Below are positions 47,209-59,506 of a stretch of DNA of 64,000 nucleotides, in pieces. Position 1 is the first letter of the stretch; every line of letters starts with the position of its first letter. The notes under the pieces were generated by a model. It worked only from the letters and a program-made list of their open reading frames with translations. It made no database searches and was not told where the DNA came from. The translations under genes were made by a program, and so were the position numbers. Location of the stretch: positions 1,794,237-1,858,236 of the forward strand of contig OX359266.1 of assembly GCA_947179155.2 (NCBI GenBank), written 5' to 3'. Source of the stretch: Hedera helix. Its lineage: Eukaryota; Streptophyta; Magnoliopsida; Apiales; Araliaceae.

Positions 47209-50098
47209 TGTGACGCCCCCCAAATTTGGGCCCACACAGCCCAAACTTGAGTCGTCAAAAGACTACAACAAAATTATTATAACAAAGCACAACGTACAAC
47301 AATACAGTGTATAATAATACACAACTAAGTCTTCACTATTATTGCCACACTATTTTACAACATGTGAAGACTATGATAGCTAATCCTCGAACCCTCACTC
47401 CATTCCCCGGCTAGACCCCGTTACGTTTTCATCTCCTGTTGAAAAACAATGGAACAAAAGAAAGGGTGAGCTCAAATAGCCCAGTAAGAAATATCATGAC
47501 TAAGATAATGACGAATAAATTATCATTAGCCTTCAACAGTTGAGTTCTTGATAGAATACAATAAACTACAAGGTTTATATCAAAAACTGCAGTTAAATTC
47601 TTAAACAACGTTCAGATCAATAATAGCAGCGGAATGAACAATCTTTTAGAAGAATAATGCAGACTATAATGTCCACTCGGTTCTCTTTTTAGGAAAAACA
47701 TCATCAACTTTTATCATCTGAAATACCATTAGTCAAGATAATACAATTCACAGTTCCTGATCATAATCATGCAGATCAACAGTTCATCTTTGCATTACGG
47801 GCCAAAGACATTCAATATAACACCAACGGTCATGATTATACCAGATTCAGCCTTTGGTCATAATCATACCGACCAACAGTTCATCTTTGCACTATGGGCC
47901 AAAGAGAACTTTCACCACGTGCCATAAAAGACACCGAACAGATGTATCGCCTTTAACCTAGTATATCGCCTTTAACCTATCATCTGTTCAACAATTATAT
48001 CACATCTGTGCCCCCGGCCATAGATATTCACAACAGCTTGATTCTTGATGATTAATACAAATAACAGTGATACAAATGATGAACAGAAGAACAGGATAAA
48101 CAATAAGTATCAGAAGTTTACTTTGTGCAGATTCAAATAATGTCCAAATTGTCAACATGATGTGGAGTGAAAAAAAATGATATTCAAGATCCACAGTTCA
48201 GAATAACGGTTACAGTTCAATAGAAAGGTTCACGTAAAATAGGAAGGTTCAGTTGAAATAATGAAGTTCATCTATTATGGAACATACAATATTTTCAGGA
48301 ATTATAGAAGCAATAGTTCCATAATAAATTTCGATTTATGAGTATGAAAGAAAATAATATCCCTTACCGTAGCAGGTTTGATTAACAAAAGGTGAAGGAA
48401 ATTAATACAAAGGGTTATTCACCAACAGGCGTTAATCCGCACCGTAAGGTTATTCCCACAATTTAATAGAAATTGAATACGAAGAGTCATTCACCAAACA
48501 GGCGTTAATCCGCACCGTAAGGTTATTCTCAGAGATTAATAATGAATGAATACGAAAGGTTATTCACCAACAGGCGATAATCCGCGCCGTAAGGTTATTC
48601 CCATAAATTAATACATGGAAATAAATAGCACATCTTATGAGTAAGAAAGAAACGATATTATTTTCGAGAATACAATAATGATAATCCCTTACCGTAGTAA
48701 GTTTAAATAATAGAATATGAAAGAAGATGATATTCCTTACATTAATACGTGACTGAATGAGGTTGATTAACTTGAACAGTACACGTACACTTATAGATCT
48801 TCACAAATACTCAAGATGACTTAAGTACACTTAGAGAGAACTTTCACAAGAAGTATTTAGAGAGAGAAATAAAGAACAAGTAAGAAAGTTTATGAAAAAT
48901 CCTTAAGTTAAGGCTTCTATTTATAGCCAAAAATCTTATCATATCCAAGATTTTCTAATTTAATCCAAACCGTTCATTTCATATCACCTAACTTTATATT
49001 ATAAACAAATAACTTATTAATTCAATTATTCAACAATAATTCACACTTTAATCTATACCATTCATTTCATATCACCTAACTTTATATTATAAACAAATTA
49101 TTCAACAATAATTCCCACTTTAATCTACACCATACATTTCATATCACCTAACTTTATATTATAAACAAATTATTCAACAATAATTTACACTTTAATCTAC
49201 ACCATTCATTTCATATCACCTAACTTTATATTATAAACAAATTATTCAACAATAATTTACACTTTAATCTACACCATTCATTTCATATCACCTAACTTTA
49301 TATTATAAACAAATAACTTTATCAATTCAATTATTCAACAATAATTCTCACTTATTCATTATTATGACTAATTGTTATAAATACAGTATAGTTAGCTTTC
49401 TGTGTTAGATATCAAGTCAATTAATTAATGAAATACAACTGTTTAAATAACACTGTAATAGAGATAACAATAATGCAGAAAGTATGTAAAAGAAAAATAC
49501 GTTACTGTGGCATGACAATTATTGATTCAATAATGTGAATTACTGTGCATATGTTACTGTGACAATTATTAGGTTCAATAATTTAAAAAAAAACAGTGCA
49601 GCAACAATTATTGAATTGATAATATAAAATATTATGCAGTGACAATTATCGATGAAATGATGCGTAGCAGTTACGGTGTCAATTATCAGACCAATAATAT
49701 GAGACACTATGCAATACCGTGTGTTACTGTAGAGTACCGTGTGCTACAGAAAATACCATAAACTACCGTATGCTACTATTCTTTTATCACTGGTATTTTA
49801 ACAATTCCGTTGACTATTTTTATTTAAAAAGGTTATTTCTGTCGTTTTCTATATCCGACAAATATTCCGTTGTGGGGTCCACCAATAATTTATTATTTCG
49901 GCGCCGTCGTACGGCACGAATATTCCCCGACCAAACGAATATTCCCCGACCAAACGAATATTCCCCGACAAAATATAATTTGCACATAACATCCTTAACT
50001 TTTAACTTTATCAATTTAACTACTTACTGTTTCAGAAGAAAAATTAAATATATGAAGAAAAATTAAATTTTGTATTTCATAAAATTCGGGGTCTTACA
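47209..50098 (-). mobile_element. Solo LTR, 2.89 kb, nested in the 46339-50755 LTR
   Basis: Inverted sister of the LTR at 23211-26179. The plus strand starts TGTGACGCCCCCCAAATTTG and ends AAAATTCGGGGTCTTACA; perfect GTGAT target duplication at 47204-47208 and 50099-50103. The TATA box lies near 48924 on the minus strand. Both ends are intact, so this insertion is younger than the one in the chromomethylase remnant. Confidence 0.92.
48981..49370 (-). repeat. 72-bp minisatellite inside the nested LTR
   Basis: ATATCACCTAACTTTATATT recurs at 48981, 49069, 49141, 49213 and 49285; the last four are exactly 72 bp apart. The sister LTR has a single unit at about 23928, so the array grew in this copy. 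Confidence 0.88.
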
Positions 50099-51721
50099 GT
50101 GATGCATTACTAGATGCCGCTCACTGTTTATAATTTTATAATATGATTTTAAAATTATTGTCAACATAATAATAACCTATAGGGTCACACACTTAGAACG
50201 TAATTAAAAGGGAATTAATTTAAATTGTAAGTATTTTAAATATGTTAATATGATTGATAGTATTTAAAAATTACGAATTTAAATTAATAGGATAATTTGT
50301 ATATATGTATATTAATTAAGTAAGACTTAATTAAAATATATTATATATAAATTCGGATTTTATTTTTCTATTCCTATTAACTACTATATATATGATATAT
50401 CAGTAGTCCAAAAAGTGACGTAAGGAAAAAAACTAAAACCCTAGCCGCTTTCAGAAAGAGGCTAGAGAGAAAAATAATTGGGAAATCCTGATCTTGGTGG
50501 CTAGTACCGCGGTTCCTTTTGCTGCAGATCGTGGGACGATTCGCGGAGCGTTCGTGTGGATACCGTAGAGACGCAGTCGCTGGATTGCGTTGAAGATTCG
50601 AAACTGTTCCAGAATTCAATCGTCTCCTGTCCATCTCAGATAATCGGTAAAATAATCTAAACCTCTGATTAATCTGTTTTCGCTTGGATCCTGTCTTAGG
50701 GTTTCGAATTTTTTTTTTTAAATTCTGCTGCTTTCACTGTGTCGAAACCCTAACATTCATTAATAAGTAGATGTCTATTTTATGTGTTAATTTGAAGTAA
50801 TACTGTAGTGTGTATGATTATTTATAATCTATAATTATAATATTTAAATGATATTTATAACACTTGTTAAATGATGCATTTTAGATATATTGTAATACTA
50901 TATATAAATAGAATAAGGGGGAAATAATAAGTTTTAAAGTATAGTTCATTAATAAATGAATGTTAATTTATTTATTTTTAATAAATACATTAATAAATGC
51001 TCTAAATTACAATCCAATTAAGTTTTCATTATTTTTGAAATCCTAAATTTTAAAATGAATGTTCTACTAATTAAAATTTAGATGTTTATTAATAAGTTGA
51101 TGTACATTTTATGTGTTTAGAGTAATATTGTAATGTGTATGAATATTTATAATTTATAATTATAACATTTAAATTATATTTATAATATTTATAACACTTG
51201 TTAAATAATTCAAAAATTATATTATAACAATTGTTAAATGATATTTATAACACTTGTTAAATGATACATTTTAGATATTTTAATTTTATAGTAGTAAAAA
51301 TTCATTAACTATACTTAAAGCAATTTATTTCAATTTATTAATATTATAATAAAAGTGTTATTTCCTACTTTTTATAAATGAAATGATATATTTTAAAAAT
51401 AATTTTCATATAATAGTGAAAAGTAATTATTATATAAGAAAGATCACTATAAAAAAATTATTTTGTTTATTTTATATATATATATATATATATATATTAT
51501 TCAGATACGAATTCGGATATCGAATTTTAGATATTTACTATCCGTCAGATATATTTACTGTCAAATATTAAACAAATATGAATATGTCTATATCCGTATT
51601 CGTGTCTATTTATTTACGAATATTTTTAAATCAAATATAAATATAAATATATTTTTTAAATATAAATACGGACGAATGATTATCATTTAAGCCGTACCTA
51701 TATGCACAATATCACCTCAGC

Positions 51722-53390
51722 TGGTGTGATGTCGCAAGCACCCAAAAATAAAATCTTACTTTGGAAAAATAAATATGTAGTAGTGTAAGTAAGAGTCGAT
51801 CCCACAGAGAATGATTAATTTAATTTTATGTTTTTGCAAACAAGAATTGGGGGGTTTTGAATTAAAGATTTAATTTAAATAAAAATAATTAAAATAAATA
51901 TGCAAGTAATTTAATGAAATAAATGAGAAGAAAAAGCCTTGGTTTAAGTCAATATCCACCATAAAGAATTTACAACTGATCACTGATGCAAGAATAACTC
52001 AATTCATATTTTAAATATTCAACGTGGAATAATTACTCCCATTCGAATAATTTTTCTATCTCTCCTTAATTTTAGTTAAGCAGAAACAAGCGATCTAAAT
52101 AACCCTTACTACTAAATAATCTCAGACAAGCGCTAAAAATTTAACCTAGTAGTAGCATAAAGAAATAGAGATATCGTTGAACTAAACAACACAATCCAAG
52201 CGTCTGCATTTAATCTAGATGAATATTCTTCCTAAGATAAAATAATATTTTGATAAGTAAAATAATTATTAATCTTAGTTGCTTCGCAAATTAAAGTGAC
52301 CAAACAATTACGGATTTGATATTTAATTTAGCAGTAGATTTCAACGAATAATAAACTAGTGTGCACCCTAGCAATTAAACGAATTAATCATAAAAGTAAA
52401 CACAGAAAAATATCCAATACTTAAAATATAAATTGAACAATTAAAATAAATTAGATCTCACAGTGTATAAATCTTGATGGCTTCAATCACTTAAACCAAG
52501 AAAAATAAATTAACTACTCATAATAGTAGAGAATACTAAATAATAAAAGAGAGAATTTTTATTCTAAGAAAAGTTGTGTTTTACATTGTGTCTCAAGCCC
52601 TCTATTTATAGGCTCCAAAATCCTCCTAAACCTAGTAGGATTTATAATTAAAAATAAAAGAAAAAAAGAAAAATAATTATTATCCTAACCCTAGTTGAAA
52701 TTAAAATCCAATTTGGAATCAAAAAGTAGCAAAAATCCGAAATAATTCCGTTTCTGCTAATTCCGCGCAACCAAACACAGCCTAACGCGCTTTTGACCGG
52801 TCAACACGCCTCCGCTGACGACAGCATTGCGCCAGCACAATCCACCCGCGCGCATGGCGCGGTTCTTTACTGTTTCAGCCTTCCGCGCAATGCGCGGTGT
52901 CTGCTTTAATTACTTAAACAAAACGGTGTCGTCTGCTCCGTATGCTGCCCCTTGCATGCCTTGCGCGCATGGCGCGATTCCCGCTTGCTGCTTTAATTAC
53001 GGAATTGCCATCAGAGTTTGTTGAAATTACCATTTTGTCCCTAGATCTTTGCAGAATTTACAGATTTACCCCAAGCTTATTTTTCCTACAAAATAAAATA
53101 TAAAATAATTAAAAATAAATAAAAATACTAAAAATAATAAAAACACATAATAAAAAATAAAACACCTAAAACACTAAAAATAAATAAAAACACATAAATA
53201 AAAAGAAATATAAAAATACTATAAAATTACCTAAATTAACATAAATTAACTAAAACCCTATAAAACCTATTAAAATCAAAATAAGCTAAATAATTAAACA
53301 TTTAAACACACAATAAATATAAAAACTAAGTATGGGAGAATAAAAATATATTATAAATTAACCCTTTCACCGGCCCAAGACCCCTCCTCC
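51722..53390 (-). mobile_element. LTR-like element; ends approximate
   Basis: Begins near TGGTGTGATGTCGCAAGCAC with GAGTCGATCCCACAGAGAA shortly after, a combination often seen in plant retroelement LTRs. A minus-strand TATA box CCTATAAATAG lies near 52605. The block at 52740-53000 is unusually GC-rich with GCGCGCATGGCGC repeated. Shares its right part with 44140-44940. It is absent from duplicate copy 2 near 60195. Confidence 0.55.
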
Positions 53391-53394
53391 CTGT

Positions 53395-54419
53395 CTGCGC
53401 TCTGGACCACCGGCAGTGTTAAAATATCTAAAAGTTTAAGCTTCTCCGTTGCCACCGCCAGTGCCATGTTTCAAACTGATTCTACTTTGGATTGCCATTG
53501 CCTTGTGGCAAGAAGTGTTAGCTACCATCCATCCCATAGAACTCCGAACATGCGTTTTTCCAATCAGAAGGCGAATCTTTCTCTGAAAGCTGTTTTTTAG
53601 GGTTCCATTTTGAGTTGGTAACAAGGGAACTACTTTGATCACGATAGTAGGGAAAACACTGCAGAGGTTCGTTGCTGATTTTTATTTTTTGAAACCTTGA
53701 AATTTGGATATTATACTAGTATGCCAAAATTAATTAGGGATGATTTTTGACCCTTTTGATTCTTTGAAGTTGACTTGTCAAAATTGATATGATTTCTTTT
53801 AAGTTATGAAAACAACAAATATGATAATTAATATTTCTTTATTTATAGTTATAGATGTTTATATTAAAACTAAATAATTTCGTTTCATGTTGAATTTAGA
53901 TTTCACGAATTAATTCCAAAAAGTCAAAATGTATATCTAATTTTCGAGCGCGAGAACGAGCGATAGTGGAGGAATCATAGAATTCAGGGATCCTGTAGTG
54001 TGCCGCTATGCTGGCCTGCCTTTGCTGGAGTTTAAAATTAGCTAAGCCAGTTCAATATCGTCACTTAGAAGTTGACGACATGTGAGAGGCAGAGGGGAAA
54101 TCAATGAGCAAAGGTATGTGAAGTGAAACAAATGAAGAAGAGAAAGGGAGGGCGACAAAGCCATTTATGAAAACTAAAGGCATCTTGCATTGATCATCAG
54201 TAAATTTTCGAAACAAATACACCCTCTGCTTTAAGATGAGTGAAAGATATTTATACTACAACAAATAAAGCCCGCACCAATCGAACCTTTTGGGGCTGAA
54301 TAAAAAAGCTGGTCTGCACTAACATGAATGCCATCAAAGATATCAAGTTAATTGCCGCCTCATATAGGTGTCTTCATGCACAAATACGGGATCTTGTGAG
54401 CTCTGTGGAGGAAAATGAG
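53395..54419. repeat. Segmental duplication copy 1, spacer and DUF1218 3' region
   Basis: 53395-53950 matches 60195-60660 (TTTCAAACTGATTCT, CCTTGTGGCAAGAAGTG, TTTTGAGTTGGTAACAAGG, TAAGTTATGAAAACAACAAA), and 54272-54419 matches 62078-62241. The match stops abruptly at 54419. Copy 2 has about 1.4 kb more between these two blocks. Confidence 0.85.
54272..54419 (-). pseudogene. DUF1218 gene 3' fragment at the duplication junction
   Basis: Nearly identical to 62092-62241, the end of the last exon and 3' UTR of the DUF1218 gene, including CCGCCTCATATAGGTGTC and GTGAGCTCTGTGGAGGAAAA. Only about the last 25 codons remain. It is joined directly to CDC20 exon 2 sequence. Confidence 0.85.
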
Positions 54420-55327
54420 CCCAGACTCGTCGCTACATTCCTCAGGTAGGGGCATATGTTCTTCTATCTTTGGGTTGAAGTTTAATTGTAAAGAGAACAA
54501 GGGTCTAAATTGGCCTGAAATATGTTATAATTGAAAATCTGAATTTGTTTTTGTACATATTTCTTTAGTTCCATTAAATTCTTTGTTGAGGTTCTGATTT
54601 GTGGTTTGGTTTGATAATACAGACTTCCGAGAGGACCTTAGATGCTCCTGATCTTGTGGATGATTACTACTTGAATTTATTGGACTGGGGCAGCGGCAAT
54701 GTTCTTGCTATTGCTATTGGAAACACGGTACATCTATGGGATGCTTCTGATGGTGCTAACTCAGAACTTGTCACACTCGATGAGGAAAATGGGCCTGTGA
54801 CAAGCATCAAATGGACTCCTGATGGACGCCATATTGCTGTTGGCTTGAACAATTCTGACGTCCAGCTTTGGGATTCCACTGCCAATCGATAGGTTAGTCA
54901 CTTTCTCTTTTCAAATCTTGTGTTTATTCTATTTAATGAGGTTCTAGCGAATGAGATAGATTAATGTGTAATTTTGTCCTCTGCAGCTAAGAACTTTGAG
55001 AGGGGGCCACAAATCTCGGTGCTCTGGATTGGAACAATCACATTTTTGACTTCCGGAGGAATGGATGGTCTGATTATTAACAATGATGTAAGAGTAAGAG
55101 CTCCTATTGTTGATACCTATAAAGGGCGTCATCAAGAGGTTTGCGGCCTAAGGTGGTCAGCCTCAGGCCAGCAGTTAGCTAGTGGAGGAAATGATAATAT
55201 CCTTCACATATGGGATAGATCCATGGCTTCTTCCAATTCTCCAACACAGTGGCTTCACAAGCTTGAAGATCATACGGCTGCTGTCAAAGCTCTAGCTTGG
55301 TGTCCATTCCAGGGAAATTTGCTTGCA
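54420..55327 (+). pseudogene. CDC20 pseudogene, truncated at both ends
   Basis: Contains the last 27 bp of exon 2 (54420-54446), all of exon 3 (54623-54892), and part of exon 4 from 54987, with introns retained. Defects: the last codon of exon 3 is TAG instead of CAG; exon 4 has a 5-bp deletion at TCTCG/GTGCTC and a 1-bp insertion in CACATTTTTGAC. The copy stops at GGAAATTTGCTTGCAG and the rest of the gene is gone. It lacks C-box, C-terminal blades and IR tail, so no function is expected. Confidence 0.92.
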
Positions 55328-55785
55328 GGTCTTGACGAGCCTGAGCCAGCCAATAAGTTGGATTTCTCTACCTGAATCGCTAAGAGCAAACGCTGAATGA
55401 CCTTTTTACTCAATTACCCTTGCACAAATTAGAAAATTCCCTCTATACTAGGTATTCCTAATAAATCAGACTTTCATCTTTCAGTCTCATGTCATGTCTT
55501 TCACCGTTCCATCTTCTCTGATCTTCTTCTCTTCCATTCCATGTGAATAGCCTGAGTTATCTTAATTCCTAACTCCATCTAGTTTTCTCGTCAGCAAGAA
55601 TGAAAAGCTATAGATCAACCAAAGCCAACGATAAGAGAATGAAGCTTGTAATTCCTTTCCTCTTTAATTTATAGTCAATGATTATTTTTTGAAACCAAAC
55701 AATCTGAATGACTTACCGATTCAGATTTTATGTCATTCAGCTCCATTAAGTGACTATCAAACAACCCCAACTCATAGCAGTTCAT
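55328..55785. other. Unmatched filler replacing the CDC20 3' half in copy 2
   Basis: About 460 bp without counterpart in copy 1. It joins CDC20 exon 4 on the left to sequence equal to 40232 onward on the right (CTCTTGCAAGTGTTGGTTGA). No open frame or transposon end recognised; a short inverted pair CTGAATGAC/GTCATTCAG lies at 55704-55740. Confidence 0.6.
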
Positions 55786-56136
55786 TTTGTTTGCATGAAT
55801 CTCTTGCAAGTGTTGGTTGAATCCATTATTTAAAAGAAACCTAGTAGTAGTTGCCATGGAATATTCAAACAACATATCTGCTGGACAATTTCTAGAAAGA
55901 ACTAACAGCTACTAATAAAAACCTTTAAACCAACAACTCCCCCAATCAATATTTTATATTTTCACAAATAACATGATATTTTTCCCAAGATCATCCTCAA
56001 ATGAATATTGAGCCGCACTAATTTGAGAGAACAACTTGTGGAAAACTCATTTATTAATAAAGTAATAATTCCCTAAATTTGGGAAATTATCTTTCTAACC
56101 CACAGAAAATGTCTTAATTACAATACAAAATAAACT

Positions 56137-56397
56137 ACTTCATCTATTCTAAATTAGAAGATCATTATTGACTTTTGAATGTCAAATCGAGACAATTTTA
56201 AACTCAAAATTGAAAAAACTCATTAAAAATTATGAAACAATAAAATTTATAATGAATAATATTTTTAGATAATTTATAATATTAATCATTGTATTGATTA
56301 AAATAAAAAAAAATTATGTCAATTTAAACTTTAAATATATCTTGCGTCAACTTTAAAATGTTAACAATGATCAAATAATATGGAAGCAAGAGAGTAC
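56137..56397. mobile_element. Stowaway-like MITE, decayed duplicate of 40532-40767
   Basis: Same position relative to TMEM245 as in copy 1. Ends have drifted (CATCTATTCTAAATTAGAAG and AATAATATGGAAGCAAGAG). Confidence 0.65.
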
Positions 56398-56731
56398 TTT
56401 GTTTCTTTGGAAGCAGGGAAGAAAAAACTACTTAAAATGTCTCGGTTACATTACACAGAGACTATGTATAAACGACACACATGTATAATGTACAGTTTCT
56501 TTAAATAAGATGACAATAAGCCAGAGGATACAAAATTATTCATTAATTTTTATACCGATGCAGGGAAAAAAAGGAACATCCTGAACAGCAATATGAAGAG
56601 GCTCTGCCCACGCTTGGATTCCCAACAACCATAATAGGAAGAGAGGATGCTAATGTGAAAAAAAAATAGTCAACAGAACACACCCTGGTTGTGAAGAGAA
56701 GCCCAAGACTGGATCCCAAAGTAAAGTGCTT

Positions 56732-59506
56732 TTACCTGCCATTTTTCTTTGGTTCTTCTAAAACAAACTCCAGATAAAGATCTTTAAGAGCAATCACAAC
56801 AGTAGTTATCAGGGGCCCCATTATTGCTCCCTGCATGCTCAAAGCCAATGTAAGTTACAACTTCTAAGTCAAGTGTTTCACTACAACCACATAATACTAC
56901 AACACATGTAAGAGCAAGCACAATCAAACAAAAGAATAAATTACATACAGATTACGCAAAATCATTTATGATACATTAACATGGTAAAAAACAGCACGTG
57001 ACCAGAGAAATTTACTAATCAATTTAATTCGTTTGCTTTCTGCATGCACTCAACTCTATTCTTGCTTCCCCTTTAGGCTACTAACATCCTGTCGAGTAAT
57101 GCGACTAAATGAACACCTAGAAGACTATTAAATAATTTGAACTTACAAAATAAATGAGTTAACTGTAATATGGTATCAGGAAAAAATGCACATCAAGTAT
57201 GCATAAAGCCAGTCAGATACTTTTGAGTATATCAATGTGAAATTTCTAAGCAATCTAAGGCAGAGAGAAACTAGAATAGAAATCTCTCCAGTAGTAATAA
57301 CTAATAAGTAGAGGCATGATGAAAACACCAGGGAAAGAATCATAAGCCTCTTACCTCCACAGCAGATGGAAAAAGTGTCATTCCACCAATGATGCTAAGG
57401 CCGGTGAGATATGCGCTATGACCAGGAACATCTTCTTGAATTTCAAGACATCCGCATTCCATAAGCACAAGATGAATGATGGACAAGCTGAGGGCAAGTA
57501 TATATCTGCCTTCCAGTACCAACTGCAGGGCGGCTGGAATAGTTGAGAACCAATTGGGGAAAATTGGCATTAAAGGGCTGATGAATGCAAGTACAGTTGA
57601 CATGTACAAGAAATGTATGGAGTATAGTCTAAATAAAAGCCAAGTGAGACATCCCTGAAAAACTGCAATCTCAGCCGTTGCCAACAGAACACCTGATATA
57701 GCTCTATCAAGAACTTCAACACATCTGGACCTCGCAGTTTGTGAAATGGGAATCATATACATCACTTGTTCTGTGACTCCACCAGAATCTGATGTGATTA
57801 AGTAATACAAGACCCAGAAGAAAATCATTGACTGAGACACGAAATTGAAAATACCTGCTGCTCCGGACACAATGGAATTACCAATTATAAGCACGAGCTT
57901 AGCACTCCCACCAAGAACCGATTTACCACTGGCAAATACGCCTTGCATCACGTTTAATCCTTGAAAGGCAAACCCTTTTGCCTTCTCAACCAAATCCTCC
58001 CTTGTGATCCTTAATTCCCTGAAGATCGCGTCAACTTCAGTATAAATTTCCCCCCATTCACGATTACTAACCCTCTTCTTCAAACTCAGAAGTTTCTCAG
58101 TGTAAGGGGATGGAGTCATCAAAGTAGTGAACTTCGAAGAAGAATTCACTGTTTGAGTTACCACAAAATGCTTAATTCCAGTAACAAACTCTGTCATATT
58201 ATATTGCATTGCCAAACTATCAATCTGATCAGACACGGTATCATAAAATTGTGTAATGTATCTATCCACCATCCCAGGCACATCATTTTCTTCCATCCAT
58301 TTCTTCACACCAATTCTCTCAGCATAATTATTCTCTTGCACATGGGATTTCAGTGAAAATACTGCATCTTTCCCCTCAAGTCCCACTTTATAAGAGAAGA
58401 AGATAACCCCAGTTAAAAACCCAACAATCATGGCAACAATCAACCCAATTGCCACGATGGTTTCCAATCTTTTCAATAGCCCTCTGGTAAAGAATGCACT
58501 GATTGAACTAGGTCGAAAACTATGACTCCTAAACGAGGAAACAGCAGACATAGTGGATTCGGCACTGGTGATTGGACTACGTCGAAAACTATGACTCCTA
58601 AACCAGGAAACAACAGACAGTGGATTCGGCACTGGTAGCTGTGAACATAAAACCTGTAGCAAGAAGAGTTATAGACCCGATTACACCAAATCGCTCATAA
58701 GCCATCACAAAAACCCAAAAGGAGACGAGCCAACGGAGTAATATGGAGAAGCCAGTTCGTTTCGGCCTCATACCAGCAACTTTCTTGGGGCGGCCAAAAA
58801 GAAAGCGCAAGTAAACATCACGGATATCAACAAGGGTACCAACAAAAACCAAAAAAATAGAAACAGGGACCGCGACTATGGTTTCAGTGAGGCCTAATTT
58901 CAAAGGTTCAGCCCAAAATGCAACGAGCTTTTGTTGAATTCCTCGCAAGGGGATTGAACAGAGGACAGACCATTGAATGGGTCTGAGATATATTTGATGT
59001 AATTTAGAAATACCATAGAGTACAAGGATAATGAAAGCGAGGCCAGCGTGAGCCATGGCTATGCAGAGGGAGAGACGTACATGGGGATTGCCCCAGAGAG
59101 GTCTGTGATCTTGGTTGTGGGGGGGAGGAGGGGTTTGGGCGTTGGGAAGCGGCGGAGGAGGAGGGGTTTGGGCGTTGGGAAGCGGAGGAGGGGTTTGGGC
59201 GTTGGGAAGCGGAGGAGGGGTTTGAGCGTTGGGAAGCGGCGGTGGAGTAGGAGTGCGGTTGAGGGGAGAAGGGTCTGTTTTTCGAAGGGAGGCGGATCGA
59301 AACATGTCTTGCCATGCGGGAGAAGGGTCTGTTTTTCGAAGGGAGGAGGATCGAAACATGTCTTGCAATGCGGGAGAAGGGTCTGTTTTTCGAAGGGAGG
59401 CGGATCGAAACATGTCTTGCCATGCTGGAGGGGCGGAGGCGGAGGCGGAGGCGGAGGAGGAAGTGGAGGCGGATTTAGGGTCTGAATACGGAACCAGACA
59501 CATCAT
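56732..59506 (-). pseudogene. TMEM245-like duplicate with frameshift
   Basis: Exons correspond to 59506-57355 and 56830-56732; the last exon is open and ends in TAA. By eye it is about 97% identical to the 41225-43775 gene in the shared coding part. Differences: the head is expanded, with about three PAWQDMFRSxSLRKTDPSP units and four PPLPNAQTPP units; a 69-bp segment (58501-58569) is tandemly repeated; and the second unit lacks 2 bp near 58620, which shifts the frame after SAEST. Translation from the first ATG would stop soon after (VCCFLV). The downstream frame of 440 codons stays open, so the break is recent. A shortened product from an internal ATG cannot be excluded. Confidence 0.85.

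Larger units (their letters stand above)
46339..50755. mobile_element. Solo LTR, 1522 bp, split by a nested LTR
   Basis: Starts TGTTAGAGTTTATGCTC, ends GTCGAAACCCTAACA, with a perfect TTCAT target duplication at 46334-46338 and 50756-50760. Without the nested element it is 1522 bp. Internal text such as GGGTCACACACTTAGAA and the GGGACAACAACG region is typical of a widespread Copia-like LTR family. It interrupts the 330-bp tandem array. Confidence 0.87.
45006..51695. repeat. Composite insertion with about 330-bp tandem repeats
   Basis: Absent from duplicate copy 2, where the flanks (CTACTC..TATATATA and TATGCACAATATCA) meet at a TA tract. The left end TAGGGGTGTAAACGG is typical of plant hAT elements; the right end has scattered TATCCGTATTCG motifs but no clear matching terminal repeat. 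The core is a tandem array with anchor GTTAATTTATTTATT at 45345, 46209 and 50961. After subtracting the later insertions the period is 330-331 bp. Confidence 0.6.

Noticed and set aside
53436..53642. 68-codon minus frame
   Set aside because: The matching stretch in the second duplicate (60210-60320) has indels that break it, so it is not under coding constraint.
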